In this document: positions 18,539-22,842 of the stretch, in pieces
How the letters are laid out: every line of letters starts with the position of its first letter
How positions within the stretch are numbered: the stretch's first letter is position 1
Source of the DNA: Thamnocephalis sphaerospora
Lineage: Eukaryota; Zoopagomycota; Zoopagomycetes; Zoopagales; Sigmoideomycetaceae
Reading direction: 5' to 3'
Assembly (NCBI GenBank): GCA_003614735.1
Contig: KZ992662.1
Span: 1 to 22,842, forward strand
Length of the DNA: 22,842 bases
Notes under the pieces: model-generated
What the model was told of the DNA's origin: nothing
Databases searched by the model: none
The model's input: only the letters and a program-made list of their open reading frames with translations
Made by a program: the position numbers and the translations under genes

Positions 18539-20296
18539 CTAGTCGTCCACTTCATCTGGATCGATGACCGAGGTTCCATATGGTTGGGCGCGCGAAAACA
18601 TGGCTTGCATGGCGGTCAAGTGGTGTTGATACTGTTCGTGCTGCTGGTAGTACCGCTGCTGCTGCTGCTGCTGCTGCTGCTGATAGTACGAGTTAACACC
18701 TCGTTGATCGGCGCCATCATGATAGTCGTGACCTAGGGGACTGGCAATGACTGCCGAAACTATGCCTGCCGCATGTTGTTCAATATTCCCCTCCTCCTCC
18801 TCCTCCTCCTCCTCCTCCTCTTCCTCTTCTTCTTCTCCCTCCTCTTCGGCGTCATGCTGGCCATCGCCGTCGTCTGGACCATCGTTGATCAAATCTACCG
18901 AGCTGTAACAGGGAAAGACCATGTCTTCGTCGATAATATGCCGCAGTAGGTCTACCACAAACCGCTCCACTTTGCCAACATTCTTCAGCACTGGTTGCCC
19001 GACAATGGTTAGTTTGACGCTACAGCCGTTTGCATTCGATGCAGAAAACTTGCCATGTTTGCGCGCATCGCCAATCTGCGACTCGACACGAATGTCCTGT
19101 ACTAGACTGCCGTCTGGCTCATCTGGCTCTAGAAAGCAAAAGTTGACACGATCGCTAAGATAGGCAATGACAGCCGTGCCTAATCACCGCTCCTTGGGTC
19201 AGACTCTCGCGCATTGCTTTGCACAATACATTTGACGCTTACCTGAGAATGAAAATGACGTGACAGTCAACTCAATTGGTAGCGACAGAAAAGCTGCTGC
19301 CGGAAAGTTGAGACGTAGATCGGTAGCAAGCTTGAGCTTCAGATCGCCTTCGTAATGGATGCGCACTTGCAGCTGCATGTCTGTATCGCGCCGCTCTGGA
19401 CCATGAGCTGTCTGTCGACCATGACGATGCGTGCGATGCCGGCCAGAACGGTCGGTAGCAGGTGGCTGTGTCGAGCTATAGGACGACGACCGCTGTTCAG
19501 CAGTCTGTGGAGCATGATGCGGCTGAGATGGCATGTCAAACGACGGCTGCGGATGGAGGGTGCCATGGCCATTAGGGTGCGATTCAGCCTGGAGAAAGGT
19601 TTCCTCGGTGGAGCCTTCACCTTCGTCATATGCACTATCGCTGATCGTAGACGGGTTGTGCGAGCCATGGCCATCGCGCCAAATTCCGCCATCCGCACCG
19701 CCGGCATTGTGCTCGTAACTGCCGTGCGCGTGCATATATCCTGACGCCATCTCGTAGGTGTGCTGAACAGCCAAGCCATTGGCAGCCGCTGCCGTTCCGG
19801 CCAATCCTTGTGCACGCGCCATACCAGCCAGCATGGTCGTTGTCGTCGTTGTCGTCGTTGTGAGTGTCGCTGCTGGCGCTGCTACTGCCGTTTTGTGCAT
19901 TGCATGGGCAGGCGGGCCTATCCAGTGCACGCGACTGCCTGCCGGACCGCCACCATGGCCATACACAGCCACGGGCTCATCCTCACCAACGGTACCGGAC
20001 ACGTAGGCCGCATTTGTCGGTCGTCCATCGTCATGCCACGTCTCCTCTTCTCCGTATGCTTTTTCATACGCCACCTCTGCTGCAGCGCCAGGGTCCGGTA
20101 GGTAGAACTCCGAAAATGGGTCGCTCAGGTCCAAGATCTCCACGTCAGGCGGACGTGTGCCGAAATCCAGGTGCGTACACGTCAGCTCGCCAATAAAATC
20201 GGGCCGCGGAGCGCTGCGGAAGCGACTGTTGAGGAGCTCCTGCGCCATCAACGCCACTTCGCGGTCCAGTTTATCCCAGAATATCTCTAGCGACAT
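18539..20296 (-). CDS. MDM12: Mdm12, ERMES complex SMP-domain lipid-transfer subunit
   Basis: Cytosolic subunit of the ER-mitochondria encounter structure that moves phospholipids through an SMP barrel together with Mmm1. Exons 20296-19243 and 19179-18539, 564 aa, about twice yeast Mdm12 (271). The start MSLEIFWDKL is typical. The first SMP half is residues 1-66: SRFRSAPRPDFIGELTCTHLDFG, PPDVEILDLSDPFSEFY. A low-complexity insertion with poly-Thr and His/Gly/Ser-rich stretches spans ~67-305. The second half (~306-450) has LQVRIHYEGDLKLKL, FLSLPIELTVTSFSFSGTAVIAY, IRVESQIG, VLKNVGKVERFVVDLLR and EDMVFP. The tail (~451-564) is acidic (poly-Glu), then His/Tyr/Gln-rich with poly-Gln. The single intron is 63 nt, GT-AG. 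It identifies the organism as a fungus or close relative with ERMES. Confidence 0.92.
18655..18681. repeat. CTG trinucleotide run coding for poly-Gln in Mdm12
   Basis: About nine CTG units on the plus strand read as CAG (Gln) codons on the minus strand, in the Mdm12 tail. Confidence 0.9.
18789..18845. repeat. CTC/CTT trinucleotide run coding for poly-Glu in Mdm12
   Basis: A run of CTC then TCT/TTC triplets gives an almost pure GAG/GAA Glu tract in Mdm12 on the minus strand. Mixed codons in the second part suggest an older, interrupted repeat. Confidence 0.9.
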
Positions 20297-20422
20297 TATA
20301 GACGGGGACAGGGAAGCAGTCAAATATGAAAAGGGGTTGAAGAAGGTGAAATTGACAATCAGTACGGTTGTTGCTGAATTGCACGTTGTGGTCCACGCTC
20401 ACCGTAACCAGGCAGGGCAGTC

Positions 20423-20446
20423 CACACACACACACACACACACACA
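20423..20446. repeat. CA dinucleotide microsatellite
   Basis: A perfect CA run of about 12 units lies some 130 bp upstream of the Mdm12 start codon. Confidence 0.9.
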
Positions 20447-20695
20447 CCACTGATCTCAATGCATCCGCCAGTCCGAGGTATCGTCCTGAGTGCCACTCTT
20501 TTCGGAATCCTGGTGCCATTTTTTTTGCATCGTCGTTGGTGCACTTTACTCGGCCAAGGTGGCATGCCAATCCAGTTGCAGTCACATGTTGATCGCTTTG
20601 CCACTAACTAACGCACTGACGAGACAACGGCACATCGTCAAGCAGACGCTGTAGCATGACGACAAACGTGTGCTTGTTTTGACGTGCACGGCTAG

Positions 20696-20702
20696 TATAA
20701 AA
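20696..20702 (+). promoter_or_regulatory. TATA box (TATAAAA)
   Basis: A perfect TATAAAA lies 506 bp before the Gag-like ATG. It is the clearest TATA-like element I saw in the gaps and could be a retroelement promoter. The assignment is inference. Confidence 0.35.
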
Positions 20703-21201
20703 TGACATCGTGGCCGGCGCATAGGAGAATGGCACGCGGCTCAGCACGTGCTCCGTGTGGCTAGGCGTTCGTGGCAAACGCCAACGACGTCATGGCGTGG
20801 AGGAGTGGCGGAGTGGGTACGTGAGCAGAGGGATGCACCGGCAAGACGGGTATACCATAACGGCGGTGTATCAACGCCTGTCTGGAGCTCGCATGGGACT
20901 GATGCATCTGATCGTCATTGCAACGCCGCATAACCTGCGCAGCGCCGGAGCTCCTCTAGAAAATATGCCACGCTTTCTGGTGCTCTTCTTTTTGACGCTC
21001 ACGTCTCTGGCGCTCAAATAGGCCTCTATTCCTCGTCACGCCCCACTTGAACTCTGGCCTTTAGCCGTCTCACGTTTCTTGCTGTCCACGTTCTCGTTCT
21101 GCTCGCATAGCTTGCTTGGTGGGTGGCAGCACCGCAAAGCAATTCTATTCCGGCTCCAATTACCAACACCCTTTCACTTGTCACCTTTCTCGCTAGTTGT
21201 G

Positions 21202-22230
21202 ATGGCTGAAAAGATTGCCACTGCGCCAAGCAGCCAGGCGGGCGTCGGGCTCGCCACCACCGTTGACAATATCATGGCTGACGTGGCCAGGATGGCGCCG
21301 GAGGACTTTGCCAACGAGCAGCATCCGACAACGGCGCTGCTTCGCTCTGCTTTGACCAGTCTCGCTCAGTCGGCGGCAATGTTCTTTACCTACACGCATC
21401 CTACCCCGCCTCGGTATGGCGGGAGCAATAATTCCATCACGTTGGAGGACTGGCTTTTAAAAGCAAGTCGGTATTTGGGCACAGATATGGACACTCCCGA
21501 CGGCATAAGCGTGGCTGCTTCGTACCTGGAGGGCGACGCGTCCGCATGGTGGGTGAACGAGCTGCTTGGTGCACGCAAAGAGGGCCGCAAGCCGTTTGAG
21601 ACGTGGAGCGCGTTCTCAGCGGCCCTCAAGGAGCATGTCTACGCCAACGCCAACAGTAGCGAGGCAACGGCCGATCAGCTAATCCACCTGGAGCAAGGTA
21701 CCCGCTCCATTCCCGACTATGTTGCCATTTTCAACCGCCTCGCGCTGCGCGTCAAGGGGCTGAATGATGATACGCTCATGTGGATGTTTATCGACGGCCT
21801 GAACAGTGAAGCGAAAAAACACATGGAAACAATTCCGCCACATAGCCTGAAGGAAGCCATGAAGGCAGCCCGCCATTACCACAATCACATGTGCGAGGAC
21901 AATGAGGAGTCTGGTCAGCAGTACTGCCCTCCTGTTGCACAGCTCGGGCGACATGACATGGATGAGGCGGACGCGGATGCGAAACCCCTTGGTCGCCTGA
22001 TGCCGCTCACGGATACCGAGCGAGACACGCTTCTCCGCCTTGGCGGTTGCTTTAGGTGTCGCAAACTGGGCCACACTCGGCTTGACTGCCCTTCAGCGAA
22101 GCGTCACACGCCAGTATCGCCGCCAAGCACGCCTATCATCCGCTCTGCGCTTTGGACATCATCACGAATTGCTCCTCCCGCTAAAGAGCCAAGATACACA
22201 GCAGCGCGAGGCGTGCCCTTTTTCGAGTGA
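21202..22230 (+). mobile_element. Gag-like frame of a Ty3/gypsy-type LTR retroelement
   Basis: A 342-aa Gag-type protein. Residues ~70-230 resemble the retrotransposon Gag capsid region: LEDWLLKASRYL, AASYLEGDASAWWV, WSAFSAALKEHVY, TADQLIHLEQGTRSIPDYVAIFNRLAL and a FIDGLNSEAKKHM helix. A CCHC zinc knuckle lies at residues 283-296 (C283, C286, H291, C296) after the usual LTDTERDTLLRLGGCF context. The Gag frame looks whole. No protease, reverse transcriptase or integrase is visible in the 612 bp that remain, and no terminal repeats were identified. The copy is therefore either partial, interrupted, or a lone Gag-derived gene. The open frame suggests a fairly young copy or retention by the host; I cannot tell which. 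Confidence 0.85.
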
Positions 22231-22842
22231 TGGATCAATGGTTCGGACTGCACGATCGATGCCACCACTACGCCAAAGCTTGTATCAGCACAAGCTTGCG
22301 CTCTCCATGTTCTCGTTCCCATCCCCGCCCCCGTTCCCGTTCCCGTTCCTGTTCCCGTTCCCGTTCCTGTTCCTGTTCCCGTTCCTGTTCCTGTTCCTGT
22401 TCCTGTCTCTGCTGCCGTTTCACGGCAACCTGAATTATTCCATATGACCGTCTGCTCTGCGGCACGAGTCGTGCATCTGCGCTTAGAATAGTGTTGTCGT
22501 AATACTATTGCTTGCTGCATTTGCGCTACATGCCCTTTGAGAACGGGTTTTGATTGTTTACGGTTTTACGGTTATGTTCGCTCGTATGAATCACGCTATC
22601 AAGCAATATGCGGTATAAACGAGATGGCTTTCCAGCTCCAGCCTCGCGAACAGACCCCGGGGTGAACTGCCAGATACAATTTATAATTAGAGCGCCGTTG
22701 CATGAATGTGCGTGTCCAATCTTTAGAACTACAAGCGGCATAAATAGCATGTTCGCAAGCTGTTATATGTTTGATAGCGTATGGTGGCCTTTGCGGTAGC
22801 TCTTTCAACCATCTCTTTCCGCAACATGGCCACAGACGCAAG
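22231..22842. other. 612-bp region after the Gag-like frame, no gene seen
   Basis: It holds a hexanucleotide array (listed separately), then sequence that is more AT-rich than the rest of the window. No retroelement pol motif, host gene or RNA gene is visible to the right edge. Confidence 0.5.
22329..22406. repeat. CCCGTT/CCTGTT hexanucleotide tandem array
   Basis: About 13 tandem 6-bp units alternate between CCCGTT and CCTGTT. On the minus strand one frame reads as a Gly-Thr repeat and another as Glu-Gln/Arg, which creates spurious open frames. It begins about 100 bp after the Gag-like stop. Confidence 0.9.

Larger units (their letters stand above)
20297..21201. other. 905-bp intergenic region upstream of Mdm12 and of the Gag-like frame
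   Basis: It contains a CA microsatellite (20423-20446) and a TATAAAA box at 20696-20702 reading rightwards. A short open stretch at about 20810-21020 ends in a hydrophobic segment, but I recognise no family and do not call it. The right part may be the leader or terminal repeat of the retroelement whose Gag-like frame starts at 21202. No matching repeat was found by eye at the window's right end. Confidence 0.4.

Noticed and set aside
20748-21024. Possible small protein with a hydrophobic C-terminus
   Set aside because: No family resemblance, no intron signals and no good start context; it overlaps the probable retroelement leader.
22104-22520. Minus-strand 138-aa frame with a Gly-Thr dipeptide repeat
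   Set aside because: The repeat is simply the translated hexanucleotide array, and the rest is antisense to the Gag-like frame.
1-22842. tRNA, rRNA, CRISPR array, bacterial operon or defence island
   Set aside because: None was seen. The genes have introns and eukaryotic families throughout, so prokaryotic systems are not expected.

Overview
This window is a gene-dense piece of a eukaryotic nuclear genome, most likely from an early-diverging fungus. The fungal call rests on four things. A gene for Mdm12, a subunit of the ERMES tether, is present. Gamma-glutamyl phosphate reductase stands alone (Pro2 type) instead of being fused as in animal and plant P5CS. Introns are short, mostly 54-76 nt, GT-AG, with CTRAY-like branch sites. 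Intergenic gaps are small. A Tubby-domain gene and a coactosin gene point away from ascomycete yeasts and towards a zoosporic or zoopagomycete-like lineage. The exact taxon is inference.

Layout, left to right: (1) ribosomal protein uL6/RPL9 (+, 454-1421, 4 exons) behind a microsatellite-rich leader. (2) A 15-exon Rec8/Rad21-type cohesin kleisin (-, 4492-1592), which I could splice from the MFY start to the winged-helix C-terminus. (3) Gamma-glutamyl phosphate reductase PRO2 (-, 6439-4699, 7 exons). (4) Divergently from PRO2, a 659-aa fusion of an SPX domain, two ACT-like domains and a SerB phosphoserine phosphatase (+, 6758-9025, 5 exons). (5) An HGSNAT/NagX-family membrane acyltransferase (+, 9402-10820, no intron). 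(6) MPDU1-type PQ-loop protein (-, 12196-10919), with an unusual 510-nt, stop-free, 3n intron. (7) A TLDc/MEAK7-like protein with an N-myristoylation start (+, 12764-14335). (8) A Tubby-domain protein (-, 15969-14477, 7 exons). (9) N-terminal protein alpha-N-methyltransferase NTMT1/TAE1 (-, 17285-16279, 6 exons). (10) Coactosin (+, 17540-18374, 7 exons). (11) Mdm12 (-, 20296-18539) with a large insertion inside the SMP domain and a poly-E/poly-Q tail. (12) A Gag-like frame with a CCHC zinc knuckle from a Ty3/gypsy-type retroelement (+, 21202-22230), with no pol in the remaining window.

Apart from the Gag-like frame these are ordinary host housekeeping or regulatory genes; no operon or defence island is present. 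The strongest candidate for something new is the SPX-ACT-ACT-SerB fusion. SPX domains are inositol-pyrophosphate sensors of phosphate status, so the architecture suggests direct coupling of serine synthesis, a phosphate-releasing reaction, to cellular phosphate state. It shares a 318-bp divergent promoter with PRO2, so two amino-acid biosynthesis genes may be co-regulated.

Exon boundaries were worked out by hand from splice signals, reading frame and remembered family sequences. Products are well supported where conserved motifs are named. Individual splice choices are inference without RNA data.
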